Assembly: GCA_025617375.2 (NCBI GenBank)
Contig: JAMYGW020000006.1
Location: 67,001 to 131,000, forward strand
Origin: Acarospora socialis
Lineage: Eukaryota > Ascomycota > Lecanoromycetes > Acarosporales > Acarosporaceae
DNA length: 64,000 bases
Reading direction: 5' to 3'
A program made the position numbers and the translations under genes. Position 1 is the first letter of the stretch; every line of letters begins with the position of its first letter. The notes under the pieces are model-generated. The model was not told the DNA's origin, searched no databases, and saw only the letters and a program-made list of their open reading frames with translations. Below are positions 45,378-56,692 of this stretch, piece by piece.

Positions 45378-46407
45378 ACTCAGCAACCAGAACATTCTTT
45401 GCAGGAAAATGGGTTTCAAGCGATCTTCAGTGTAGGAACTCGGTTCAAGGCTTGGCAACACGTGAGGTCCTAGCACCTTCATAGATAGGACGCTCGTTAG
45501 TATGTCTGTTATTCAGTTTGAACTAGCACCATCGAATATTTTCCTTAGATGATCTCAAGAATGTATAACCTGATTTGACAATACCTATAGCAATGATCCA
45601 CAGAGATAGTGGGAGTGCTTTGTTAGGGTGTAAACCTAAGCTATGTGATTCAGTTATAATATATAAGTAATAGTTAAGGATGTAAGTGGGTAAAGGGCTG
45701 TGACCGCTATATATGCGGTGGGGATGCTTAGGAATCATGCTTAGTAAGCATGACGTCACGTGAAGTGGCCTTGCCCCGTAACATGCTTATACCTTGTTTA
45801 ACACACTCTCTGAACTTGCCGTTGGCCCAGCTCAGTGTCAGTGCTTAAATGTGTGAGGTCAAGCCACATGGTGCAGTCAGTCTGGCACATTCTATCTGCA
45901 TCTAACAATACCTTAGTGTTCTTGAGGTCTACTCACTATCTACTTTTACCACTCAACATGCTTTATATATGCGAAAGAAGACATCTTCAAAGTTCTGTTC
46001 GTTAACTCCAAGTGGCAGAGAACTCTCAGGGAATTAAAACAAATGATCTTCATAGGGGGAGCAACGTTGGAGGGCCTTTCCGTGATATACATGGTTTTGT
46101 AACGTTCACATGCGAGGAACGATCTGTCCTCCTTGCTGACGCTCAGACACAAAGGTGCACTCTCATTTGACATCGCTGTGCTGAAGAACAGTGTAGTCAA
46201 GTGTTTGCCGAGCCAAGCTACACGACATGACGTGACCTCTCCACAGCAGACACAGGAGATTTCTTGCAAGCTTGCAGAGAGCCATGTTCATCGGTCTACA
46301 TACAGTGCAGAGACCATTCTACAACTGCCTCGAAGCCCATGCCGTCCTCGAACTCTACTAACCTTGACTGCCTCCCTGCAGAGGCCTTCCACATCCACCA
46401 ACCCTCA
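45378..46407. other. Intergenic with a composite palindromic regulatory-like site
   Basis: About 1 kb without a supported gene. A notable cluster of palindromes is at 45736-45762 (listed separately). Confidence 0.5.
45736..45762. promoter_or_regulatory. Palindrome plus overlapping CRE and E-box
   Basis: A perfect 17-bp palindrome CATGCTTAGTAAGCATG (45736-45752) runs into TGACGTCA (45751-45758), the CRE/ATF consensus, which overlaps CACGTG (45757-45762), the bHLH E-box. No gene start lies nearby, so any regulatory role is only a suggestion. Confidence 0.35.
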
Positions 46408-47519
46408 CTAGCCACCCCCACTCAAGGCGTCGCGCATTTCATCCGGGTGGACCCTCTTCCCCGTTGTATCGAAGAACTTGGACGCGACCTCCAACCACTT
46501 ACGAGTGTCGTAGCGTTCGGCCAGCTTATGAACGAGCACAATCTAGACATCGGCTATCAGCCACTCAAGCCACTCCAAGACTTCAATAATACATTCGAGT
46601 ACCCACCTCCTCGATACTAAACCTCCCCCCATCCACAAACACAATCTTCCTCTCCTCCTTCACCTCCGCCGCCGCCGCCGCCGCCGCCGCCGCTTTCGCC
46701 GGCTCGCCACCCCCAGCACCAGTGCTCTCCTGCTCCTTCTCCTTCTCCTTCTCCGCCTTCTCCGCCTCCTCCTTCCTCTTCTTCTCCTCCCAAGCCTTCT
46801 TCCGCTCCTCGCTCACCTTCTTCTTCTCTTCCGCCGCCGCTTTCTTCTTTTCGCTCTCTTCCTTCTTCTTCTCCTCCGCCGTCTTCTCGCCCTCGGCTTT
46901 CTTCTCCCCTCCTTCTTCCGCGGCGGCGGCGGGTTTGGCGGTCAGCTCCTTGAAGCGGTCTTTCAGCTGCCATTGCGGCTTGCCGTCCATCATGATGCTG
47001 ATTTGTTTCCAGGAGGTGTTTTTGCTCTTGAGGTCGAGGAGCTGGGCGTCTTGGGCGGGGGTGAAGGGTGGTGTTGGGGTTGGGCTTGGTTCCGCCGCGG
47101 TGGTGGGTGCTGGAGGTGGTGCTGGAGGCGGTGCGGGAGGTGGTGGTGGGGGAGGAGCAGGTGCGGGTGGGTCGGTGGGTTTGGGTGGTGTGGTGGTGGA
47201 GGGGGAGGTTGTGCGGTTCTGTTTTGTTTCAGGTTGTTGGTGTTAGTGTGTTAGTGGGAAGTGAATTCATACGGACTGAAGCGAGATGATGGGATGGGAA
47301 GGAATTCACGCTGGATGACGTAGGTGGGAGAGTGAAGAGGTTCTTTGACTTTGGTTCATGTCCACGTGCACAAGCGTGGGCTTGGGTGAAGGCAGAGAGA
47401 GAGAGAGGCCTCACCTTTGATGCCCTGACGAAGAGCTTCTGTCGAATTGTCTTTCCGTCTGCGGAGATGCGCTCTCTGACAATCACGCCGTCTAGTCCGG
47501 GGATTTTGGTGGGTGCCAT
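46408..47519 (-). CDS. Charged SANT/Myb-like protein
   Basis: Three exons (47415-47519, 46607-47218, 46408-46542) total 852 nt, 283 residues. The N-terminus is MAPTKIPGLDGVIVRERIS. A Pro-rich stretch follows, then a SANT/Myb-like helix bundle (FTPAQDAQLLDLKSKNTSWK, then DGKPQWQLKDRFKEL). A long Lys/Glu/Ala single-helix or coiled-coil region comes next, with a poly-Ala run encoded by a GCC/GCG repeat (about 46665-46695). The last part (VHKLAERYDTRKWLEVASKF, then RVHPDEMRDAL) looks like a second Myb-type helix bundle, reached only after the 64-bp second intron; that intron restores an obvious motif and is well supported. Likely nuclear and DNA- or chromatin-associated. Exact function unknown. 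Confidence 0.82.
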
Positions 47520-48161
47520 TGTTGCTTTGAAGGTGTAGGAGGATAAGAGAGTGGTTGTTGCGACGAAAGGTTGATGGGAAGGTGTGTGGTGAGGGGAGGT
47601 GTGAGTGGAGGTGCATGACTCGGCGAGCAAGTGAATGAACGAAGGAGGAGTGGGGTAGGGGAGACCGTATGGTAACATGTGGCGCAAGTAGCTTTGCCAT
47701 GCTCCGCGAAAGGAAATGTTCAGATATACCAATTATCAATTAATGGCTATTGTATAGTGAGAACGCAAATGGAACATTGTAGCAGGTCTTTTGCATAGAG
47801 ATATTTTTCCTTCCCCCTGAAAAAGCAGACTATGAAAGAGACTCATCTCCATTGCACATTAGAAAGCAAGGTGAAAGAAACGATATAGCGCTCCTTCTGT
47901 CCAAGGTCATAACTCATCTTCTCCGAACAAATCTACCTTAGGGCTAGGAGAAAACACGCTACGACATATTTACCCGGCTGGTCCGTGCGCTCTCCATCCA
48001 CGCTAGCCGTTTCCGCAACCCATACCAAAGCTGTCATCTCTAAAACATCCCTCAACACGTCAAAACTTCCCTCACGACCACTGACGCTCCAAAACCCACT
48101 TCAAACTCGAATTCGATTTCGATTTCGATTTCGATTCAATCCCAACAGGCCTTCCTATAAA
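47520..48161. promoter_or_regulatory. Bidirectional promoter region, SANT-like gene / EMP24
   Basis: 642 bp between divergent start codons. Near its right end is a TTCGAT hexamer repeated about five times (48108-48136), in the presumed EMP24 5' leader. No gene seen. Confidence 0.55.
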
Positions 48162-49070
48162 ATGCGCCTTCACCTCCCCTTCACCCTCGGCGTCCTCGCC
48201 AGCCTCCTCGGCCTTTCCATCGCCCACAACATCCAACTCGGGGCGCACTCGCGCGAATGTTTCCACGAGCAGCTCCACGCCGACGACAAGATGACCGTTA
48301 GCTTCCAGGTCGGGGATCGCGAGTTTGGGGGCAGTGGGAACTTGGAGATAGATTTCTGGGTGAGTTCGCTACCTCTCTAGCGGGGACGAGCGATAGGACC
48401 GTCCGGAGGAAAGTGATAAGGGGAGCTCCGAGGCGTGGGGGGGCAAAGGGGAAAGGGAGGAGTAGAATTGCGTTGAAAAGGTGTTTGGGAGTTGGAGCTG
48501 ATGTGGATTGTGTGGGGCATAGATACAAGACCCCTCGGGCAACTACCAGACGCACGAGCGGGCCGTGTCCTCGGGCGACCACTCGTTCGTCGCGCACCTG
48601 GACGGCAAATACATCTACTGTTTCAGCAACGAGCACTGGTCGGCGACCAGCAAGGAGGTGTCGTTCAACGTGCACGGCATCGTGTACGTGCCGGAGTCGG
48701 AGGCGCCGTCGGATCCGCTGGATGTTGAAGGTCTGTGTAGCATGGTCGATAAGCCCCGTGTTGAGAGGGACTGTAAATGGCTGATTATGATTGTCGGGGC
48801 GGTAGTGAGGCAACTGTCGGAGCTCCTCTCGCAGGTCAAGGACGAGCAGTCGTACATCGTGATGCGGGAGCGCACGCATCGGAATACGGCCGAGAGCACG
48901 AATGGGAGGGTCAAGTGGTGGAGTATCTTCCAACTCGGCGTGTTGATTGGGGAGGGTATCTTTCAGGTCTGGTGGTTGAAGCGGTTCTTTGAGGTATGTT
49001 AGACACTGGGAACTCTTTTCTGACTGTGGACACTGACGGATATGGTGCCTAGGTCAAGCGTGTTGTGTGA
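48162..49070 (+). CDS. EMP24: p24 family cargo receptor Emp24 (p24 beta/TMED2)
   Basis: Four exons (48162-48359, 48523-48730, 48806-48993, 49053-49070) total 612 nt, 203 residues. A signal peptide (MRLHLPFTLGVLASLLGLSI) leads into a GOLD domain with the two conserved cysteines (SRECFHEQL and YIYCFSNEHW) and FNVHGIVYV. A coiled coil (RQLSELLSQVKDEQSYIVMR) and RTHRNTAESTNGRVKWWSIF come next, then a transmembrane helix (FQLGVLIGEGIFQVWWL) and a short cytosolic tail KRFFEVKRVV. The tail has the FF motif for COPII and basic residues for COPI. It cycles between ER and Golgi, selecting GPI-anchored cargo together with other p24 subunits. The order matches yeast Emp24 nearly block for block. The last exon is only 18 nt. 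Confidence 0.95.
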
Positions 49071-49984
49071 GCAGGCGTTGGAATTTAGATATGCTGCAGG
49101 AGCCGCTGCAGGATCGAAGTATTGACTCGCGCTTTATATTTGGCGCTGCATTGGGATGGAGCTCTTCGTTCCCGGTCCGGGGTTATAGACTCCTTTGCAT
49201 GTTTTCCGCTGGGCTTCAATGTACGAGTAGAGAAAGGAGAGAACAGATACGTTCGTCACTGAAAAGTACTTGATAGATTGATGTACCTCGTCAGTACCTA
49301 CTCCAGTCAATGGGATTTTTATACAAGCTTTCTAGACAAGCAAATTAGGGTCTTCCATAGGTATTGCTTTGGTCCAGGTACAAGTCCTCAATGTTTACCA
49401 AGTAGTATTCCAGGACACAGATTCGGCCACTCGTACTGTCCAAGCTCCAGATGATCATGATACTACCTACCGTAGGTAAGGTACTCCAGATAGATGGATA
49501 GATAGCTGCGCAGAATCCATTAGACGACAACAGCCATACCTTATTCTAATTCCTCGGAATATGACACCGCACGTGTGAGATCCTCCGATCTACATATAAG
49601 CGACGTCTCGGTTGCATCGACAGCACATCCCCTGCAAATCAAAATCCATACAATATTTAGGTAATGCGGCCAAGATCTATATCATCGACAACGACCTCCA
49701 TTGGTCAGTTGCTTACATGACTGGTATACTTCTGTTTACCTACTCGGCAAGGCAGTCATCCGAAGCATTAACGGCTGGCCTGGCTCCGAGAAATGTCTAC
49801 ATCACGAGTACCGAGGTCTCCTTCCTGGAAGTCAAACATGGGAACGAATTTCCTTTGTCCTTTTCAACTCCTTTTGCCCACTTTATCGTCACTCCTTGAA
49901 AACGCGCGAATTGACTATCCTCTGCTTTGATATTCAATAGAGGATTTGCTGGGGTAGGATCTACAGGGCTGAGCCATTGCGCAC
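49071..49984. other. Intergenic, EMP24 3' flank and MFS promoter
   Basis: 914 bp. No supported gene; short frames only. Confidence 0.5.
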
Positions 49985-52227
49985 ATGGGTATCTTCCGTC
50001 GAGCCAAAGAAGGTGGGGATGGGCGGTACACCACGGAACATACCGTGGCGGAACCCGGTGCCGACGATGCGGCGCATGGAACAAGCCGAGCTGTGGGAGA
50101 TGCTGGTTACACTGATTCGACTGCAACAGAGGCCGAGTTAGCGGTCGGGTCGAAGGTTATTGGACCCAGTGCGCCGGTCGCTGGGGTTGTGGATGGTAAT
50201 GGCGAAAGGACGGATCCCTCACCGAGTGGTACCAGCCAAGGGACCGAGTCGACGAGTGTAGAGAAAGAGAGGCCGGTTGGCGTTGATGGTCTTGTTACGG
50301 GTTCGGAAAAGGTGGAGGAGGATGTTGATGAGGAGGTGGAAGATGAGTCCAAGTATCCTGGGGGATTTGCATTGGCCATACTCACCTTTGGCTTGTGTAT
50401 GGCTACATTTGTGGTAAGTAAGGCGTGGTGATAGGGCATAGGAGTGTGAACGCTGATACGTGCTTCGTAGGTGGCTCTGGACAACACAATCATCGGTGCG
50501 ACATGAAGACAGCTATTTGGTAGGAAGTGGCACGTACTGACTGAATTGTAGCAACCGCGATTCCCAGGATCACAACTGTTTTCAACTCTCTGAACGATGT
50601 CGGCTGGTATGGATCGGCGTATCTATTGACCACGACATCGTTACAACCGTCATTCGGCAAGGTCTACACCTACTTTGACGTCAAATGGACGTATCTGAGT
50701 GCGCTAATGATCTTTGAACTTGGTTCCATCCTCTGTGCGGCGGCGAAGAACTCGGTAATGCTGATCGTCGGACGAGCCGTTGCCGGTGCGGGAGCTGCCG
50801 CGTTGTTTTCCGGAGGCATGACCATCGTCGGCTTCTCTGTGCCGCTGAGGAAAAGAGCCATCTACATTGCCGCATTGTCGAGTATGTTCGGGATCTCTTC
50901 AGTTGTTGGCCCGATCCTAGGAGGTGCATTGACCGACCGAGCATCTTGGAGATGGTGCTTCTGGATCAATCTGCCGTTCGGTGGTGTCGCACTATTGACT
51001 GTGTTTTTCTTCTTCAAGAACCCGGAGAGGAAGCAAAACACCATGACTACCCGGGAGAAGATCGCACAGATTGATATCCTGGGAGCCTTCTTTCTCATCT
51101 GCGCCATCGTCTGCCTGTTACTGGCTTTGCAATGGGGTGGCACTGTATATCCGTGGAGTGACTCGAGGGTCTACGGTTGTCTCATCGGCTTTGGCCTAAT
51201 CATCGCCGTCTTCCTCTTCCTGCAGTTCAAGCTTGGCGACAGAGCCACGATCCCACCAAGGATCTTGTTGAAGCAGCGTACTGTATTTGCAAGTTCTTGG
51301 TTCTCATGTTTCGTTGCCATGGCTCTGTACACGTAAGCCACTCTCTCCCTTTCTTTGCAGTTTCTACTCCCATCGCCGATCCACTGACTGACTTCCTCCG
51401 CAGACACATCTTCTACCTGCCCTTCTACTTCCAAGCCGTCAAGGGCACCACGGCCGAAGGATCCGGCATCCGCTCCATCCCCTACCTCGTCAGCGTCACC
51501 ATCGCCTCCATCGTCATCGGCGGCCTCATCACCACCTTCGGCTGGTACACGCCCTTCATGTGGTTCGGCGCCGCCATCTTCACCGTCGGCGCCGGCCTGC
51601 TCAAGACGCTGCAAGTCGATTCCAGCGCCGGCAAATGGATCGGTTACCAGATTCTCACGGGCATCGGCGCCGGAGCGGGTGTGCAGATTCCGTTCATCGC
51701 TGTTCAAGTCGTGCTTAGTGCGAAGGATATGCCAACTGGAAGTACGCAAGCCCACCTCATCCCCTTCACCCATCTTTTCGTTTTCGCAAAATGCCGTCGA
51801 ATATCCGATGTCTAACGTACCGTAACCACAGACGCAATAGCCATTTTCTTCAACTCCCTCGGCGGCGCCATCTCCATCTCCATCGCCCAAAACATCTTCT
51901 CCAACACGCTGATCGCCGAAATCCCAAAATACACTACTGGCATCGACCCCAGCCTCACCATCGCCGCCGGCGCCACGCATATCCGGGAGGTCACACCGCC
52001 AGCTCAACTGGGCGGCGTGCTAACGGCGTACGATCTGGCAATTCAGCGAGCCTTTATATTGCCGATCGCGGTTGGAGCTATTGCTTTCTTATGTTCATTA
52101 CTGGTGAGTCATCCCTTGCACTTCTGATTGACGGGGCCGGAGATAGATACTGATGCTTTGCTTGGCGGGATAGATGGAGTGGAAGAGCGTCAAGGGCAAG
52201 AAATTGATCGCCGCTGGCGGCGCTTGA
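49985..52227 (+). CDS. MFS transporter, DHA2 (14-TMS drug:H+ antiporter-like)
   Basis: Six exons (49985-50413, 50471-50495, 50552-51332, 51404-51741, 51832-52103, 52174-52227) total 1899 nt, 632 residues. An unusually long, acidic cytosolic N-terminus (about 125 residues, ending VEEDVDEEVEDESKYPGG) precedes the first helix. Family motifs are VALDNTIIATAIPRI in TM1, SVMLIVGRAVAGAGAAALFS, the antiporter motif C region SSVVGPILGGALTDR with WRWCFWINLPFGG, and later YLPFYFQAVKGTTAEGSG and GIGAGAGVQIPFIAV. These are typical of fungal 14-helix efflux pumps near TOXA/SIT-like DHA2 proteins. Plasma membrane or vacuolar export of a small molecule is likely; the substrate is unknown, and no biosynthetic cluster lies beside it. 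Confidence 0.93.
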
Positions 52228-53614
52228 TGTCGTTTTCTTGATTCGGTACGCAACGTTTGCTATCATGGCTATATAGTGTAAGGCATGGGAGGCTATTGGG
52301 GCTTGGGGTCGTATGATAGAGATGGGTAGATGGGTACATAGATGATAAAGAGAGCTCATCCCCAACCAGGACAGCTGCGGGAATGTCAGTTTAAACCCGG
52401 AACCAACAACAGCTGGCCCGAAACATCCACTGAAACCGCTCACCTTGGAAGTCAGCAAATCAAGGGTGGATGGTGTTGGTGCTTACCATCCCATGCACAT
52501 GTCAGCACACCATCTTCAAAGGTACCCATTTACCCTGTACCTACACGCACCTGTCAGCAGGAGGCACGCCCAAGCATCCATCTTTCTCGGAACCCCATCA
52601 GCGAGACTCCACGACTTCGGTATTCCTATGCTGGTATTTCTGGTACGTACGTACATGTGACGAACTAACTAGACGCCTTCTATTTTGAGGCCACATTGGG
52701 TATCTGTCGCTACTTGACTAAGGTAGTATAGAAAGATACGGGAAGAGGAGGTGAGTTAGAAAGAGGGAGTGGTGATCGTTCATGGCCAGGTTCGGAACCT
52801 TTAAGAGTCTTTCCAGCAACTTTAGTATCATAAAGGAGTATTAAAGCATTTAAACCGTTTTAATTTCGAAGAGGATGAGTATGTTTCGGGGGATTCATGT
52901 TTAAAAGGGAGGACGGGATAGGGAATGTATTGCGGAGAATATACCTACAAGCCTGTATGAGTACCTGGGCTGAAACCCGGTCATTAGAGAGTGTAGAAGG
53001 TTTGAGTGTTGAGTTTTGTGCTATCAATAGATATGGTACCTGGCAGGGTGTTTTTATATCTTGATGACGGGTGGCGGGCAAGGATGCAATAGTGAGAGCC
53101 CGAAGTGTACCAGACCCTAGGTATAGAGCTAGCGGGAGCGGATGGACCTCAGGTAGAGAAGGATATTCGGGTTGGAGTAGGGATAGATTCAATTGATGGA
53201 AGGCTCATCAGTCATTTGGGGCATGGAGGTGGCAAAGGCAACTATAAGGTACCGTGTCAGTCAGTGGATGGGATATGTCAGATCAGTCATAGACAGTATT
53301 GTTCCCATCAGAATTCGCATCGAGTAAGTGTATAAAGAGTGGCTATGCAGGTTCGATTACTTGCGCTGCAACAAAGACAAAGACGAACAATAGAGGAAGT
53401 AAACAAAGAGCATCGCATATGAGGTAGAGACAGTGTCAAACGGAGAAAAGCGCAAACGAGGCAAAAATCAGCAGAACGGAAATGATAACACAATGAGAAA
53501 TCCTGGCATAGTCAGTGGCCAGTTTCCTGCAGTTGCAGGATGTTGTTTCTTCCCACTAGACGACAGAACAACTTCAACCGTCAGTAGTAACTACCATGTA
53601 AGAGTGTGATTCTC
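52228..53614. other. Intergenic, no gene recognised
   Basis: About 1.4 kb between two converging genes. Short overlapping frames without motifs. Confidence 0.5.
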
Positions 53615-54620
53615 TTAAGACATGGTCCCGCTGGATCCCGAAGCACCCTGGGCGTTGTTACCTTGCGAAGAAGGACCGGCGGCATTCCTTCTCTGATATT
53701 CTTCGTACTCACGCCTGCGCTGTGCATCTCTTTCCGCCATGTCCGCCTCGGACGTTGCGTTCTGCGCCGCGTGGGCAGCTTCGTCTCTGGCTTTATCTGG
53801 AGTGCGTGGAAGGTTAATCAGATAAGTACTGTAACTGTCGAGGGAAGATTGTGGTAAGGTCTACTAAATATACGAACCTTCTTTCTTCCCCTTGGCCTTG
53901 AGTGGAAGCACGAACTTCTTGTTGTAGGTGAAAATCTTCTTGTCGAAAAGATAATAGGAGCCGAGAATCATGATAAACGCTCCTCGAAGGCCAACGTAGA
54001 AAATGGTGGTTTGGGGGTTGTTACTTCCTGGGGTAGAGGACGGGGTTAGCGCGGGTAAGCGAATGTGTTCCAATTACCTAGCTGCCTTACCTTCCCAAAA
54101 CCACGTAAGAGCCACCTTCCCGAGCGGCACCACTTCATTGCCGCTGGCGTCTATGGCTGAGCACGAGGAAATCTCCTGTTTGCTGACCGGCTGGATGGGA
54201 AGGGCCATCTCCACCGCGGCCTCGATCGAGATCCAATTGTGGAGACTTCCGGCATCTAGGAGGATCTGGCAGCGTTTAAGGCCAGACAAGGTCGAAACAG
54301 AAACCGTTTGGTAGGTTATGTCCTACAACGTTCGAACTTGGTTCTTGGGTATGGAGTGAGCCTCTTGCCTTACCTCTGCGTCTCCAACTGCGATGTCCTG
54401 TTTCAACAGGACGTAGCGGCGGGCAATGGCATCCCAGCACAGGTAGAGGCTCAACCCAAGACTGAGGATAGCAACGGTTCCGGACTGTTCTTGGATGTGT
54501 TTGCTCAGCTTGCGAACGGCTTGACCAATGTCAGTCAGTATATTTCCGGCTTATAACAAGGCGGTAGCCACTATCTCTGCAATTTTGAAGCAACTTACTG
54601 AACGACACCCAAGTGGCCAT
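53615..54620 (-). CDS. Membrane protein with retropepsin-like domain
   Basis: Five exons (54599-54620, 54374-54549, 54091-54322, 53878-54027, 53615-53796) total 762 nt, 253 residues. The N-terminus (TGNILTDIGQAVRKLSKHI) leads to one hydrophobic helix (VAILSLGLSLYLCWDAIA). Next is an aspartyl-protease-like fold: CQILLDAGSLHNWISIEAAV, VSKQEISSCSAIDASGN, VALTWFWEG, then GAFIMILGSYYLFDKKIFTY. The order (active-site-like loop, flap, ILG strand) is that of single-domain retropepsin-like proteins. The loop reads DAGS rather than the usual DTGS, so activity is doubtful. A charged helical tail (RDAQRRREYEEYQRRN) ends in Ser/Gly. Introns, normal composition and an uninterrupted frame indicate a host gene, perhaps domesticated long ago from a retroelement protease. 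The 5'-most exon is 22 nt. Confidence 0.75.
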
Positions 54621-54932
54621 CTTCTGATCTTCTTCCGGTGTTGATGGGGATAATTTCTTATGTTTGGCTGTTAAAGTCTGGTGTTGGTTTGCGGTTCACT
54701 ATTGATATTTGGTGTTCAGTCTATGGTTCGATGTTTGATGAATACACCTTCAGGACAGACACTTCGATTCTTATAGATGGGACGAGGAAAAGCGAGCCGA
54801 TCTATCACCTTACGCAAAACTCAAGGGCCCAAGGACGCCCTATTACCATAGCTTACTAGGAGCTTCGTTGACTAGTTTCACCACAGTATTGGGCATTGCA
54901 TCATGGTATGTACGGCGCTTAGGCCCTGATGT
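54621..54932. other. Short intergenic stretch
   Basis: 312 bp with the promoter of the retropepsin-like gene (leftward). No N-terminal half for the DUF6594-like fragment on the right was found here. Confidence 0.45.
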
Positions 54933-55343
54933 GTGTGCAACCAGATCAGTTCCACTGCCGGGCAGAGCCGCAGAAGCCCATCCCTTTCGATAGTCGAGAG
55001 CGGCAGTACCAACTACAACGACAGTACTCTCCTCGTGGTGGCCAATATTGTCGGCACGGTCATCCCGTCCTTGCTAGCGATCTCATCCAACATCGTCCTG
55101 TATTTTGTCAAGAGCATACCGACACCCCTGGGCGCGGTAATTGCCTGCACCGCGTTATTTTCTATTACCCTGGCAATCGTTACCCAGGCCCGGCGTATCG
55201 AGGTTTTCGCCGCAACCGCCGCAACCGCCGTGTCAGTATATCATGGCATGGCGTTTGGCGACTTGGCCTCGCAAGCTAACGATTCTGTTCTCGGGTTTGC
55301 GTCTGTTTAGGTGGTCTACATCGGGACGACTAATGGTGGGTAA
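54933..55343 (+). pseudogene. DUF6594-like C-terminal fragment
   Basis: The frame from 54933 reads LLVVANIVGTVIPSLLAISS, LYFVKSIPTPLGAVIACTAL and VTQARRIEVFAATAATA, three membrane-helix blocks that match the C-terminal half of fungal DUF6594 proteins. An intron with a CTAAC branch site (ending at 55310) joins it to a last exon VVYIGTTNGG (55311-55343), the expected family ending; its donor (GTGTCA) is weak. The N-terminal, non-membrane half of the family is not visible upstream and no good ATG was found, so this is probably a 5'-truncated relic. It could be an intact but unusual short gene. Confidence 0.45.
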
Positions 55344-56692
55344 GGTAAGCAGAAGCGTTGAATTTCATGTGTCAGGTAGAAAACCGCTCGATCTCGTCTC
55401 CGAAAACGCTGCGGAAGACTGTGCCTTACTGGCGCGTAGGGTTCTTTCCCATCCACCTATCGTTGGCTGCCATATCAGGCTATGTGCACGAACTCGCCTT
55501 ACCATTGCCTAAGGTCAGAACGCCTTAAACCCAGCAAAGAAAAGACCTAGTCCCATTGAACTCCCCGCAATAAGAACTACACTTGACTACGCCACCGGCT
55601 TCGAATCATCCCGCTACCCTGACCTAACGTCGATTGCCGCCCTCTCTGTTCTCCCCCGATCTGCCGCCTTACGAGACAGTCTAAGTAGCTAAAACACCCC
55701 GTCATCAACCACCAACCGAATGAGAAAACATCCATGTCTATCTATCTATAGCAACTGTCAGCACCTCAGCTTCGGCTTACAACCCCTTTTAGTTATTTAC
55801 TAGGCAAGGGCTCCCTTAAAGATGCGCTATCACCAATACCCTTTCAGTCGGAACGTGCCTTACAAGGTCGTAAGCCGTCGTTGTGTCGATCACAACCATC
55901 CATTGCTTCCAGAGATGAAACTCCTCAACCGTTGATTCGCAGTCGTCTTTGGAAAAGACCCAACGCTGAGGGGATGCTAGAGAGGTCGCGGCACACGTAC
56001 TTGAGTAGAGATTGAGTTGGCCATAACAGTGTATAGTCCGCTATTGTTGGTCTGAAAAAATCATCTACTTCTGATAACATCCCTCTTCCACTTCATCGCT
56101 ATGGTGTCCCAGTGGAACTCTTGATGGTAGCCATGCGGCCTGAACCTCACGTTCGCAGATGTTGTAGTTGGCGCTTACAATTTCCTAATCTGTCTGTACA
56201 CGCGGAATCTAGAATGAGGTTTATGGTCCAATAAAGATGCTTGTGCGGCTAACAGTGCGTGACTGGGGTGGTAAACATCTATATTTACTCTAATGATGGT
56301 GTGCTGACACTGCGGTAAGCACCCTAAATTTACCTACCTCACCGTAATGGAGGCGTTGCTGACTGTCAGCAGTTTCATGGAGTGTCTCACCTAGCAATCT
56401 ATTGTTGAATCGGGGGACCTAAGTTTCTGATTTCCGTTTCTTCTTAAAGGTTGAAGTACCGTGTCGAGATTCGAAGAACGGATGTACAGGTGCCTTATGC
56501 TCTGAGAATCTTCTACATACATGCGGCGGACACAGTATCCAACAACTGCCACCGTCATCTCCATACACATATTAGCCGTCCGACCATCAATCCATACTCC
56601 CCAGCCCCATTCCCTCTCCTCTTCGGATTCCGTCCCACTCCCGTAGATGCCTCGCTATATACAACGCACGACAGAATCCTTACCACGTCGGA
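55344..56692. other. Intergenic, no gene recognised
   Basis: About 1.35 kb of normal composition, with short motif-free frames only. Confidence 0.5.

Noticed and set aside
46722-47246. 174-codon plus-strand Ser/Phe-rich frame
   Set aside because: Antisense shadow of the Lys/Glu- and Pro-rich exon of the SANT-like gene.
51171-52007. 278-codon minus-strand frame
   Set aside because: Antisense to MFS transporter exons and crosses their introns; no motif.
49985-52227. MFS transporter as part of a secondary-metabolite cluster
   Set aside because: No PKS, NRPS, terpene cyclase or P450 within the window; neighbours are housekeeping genes.
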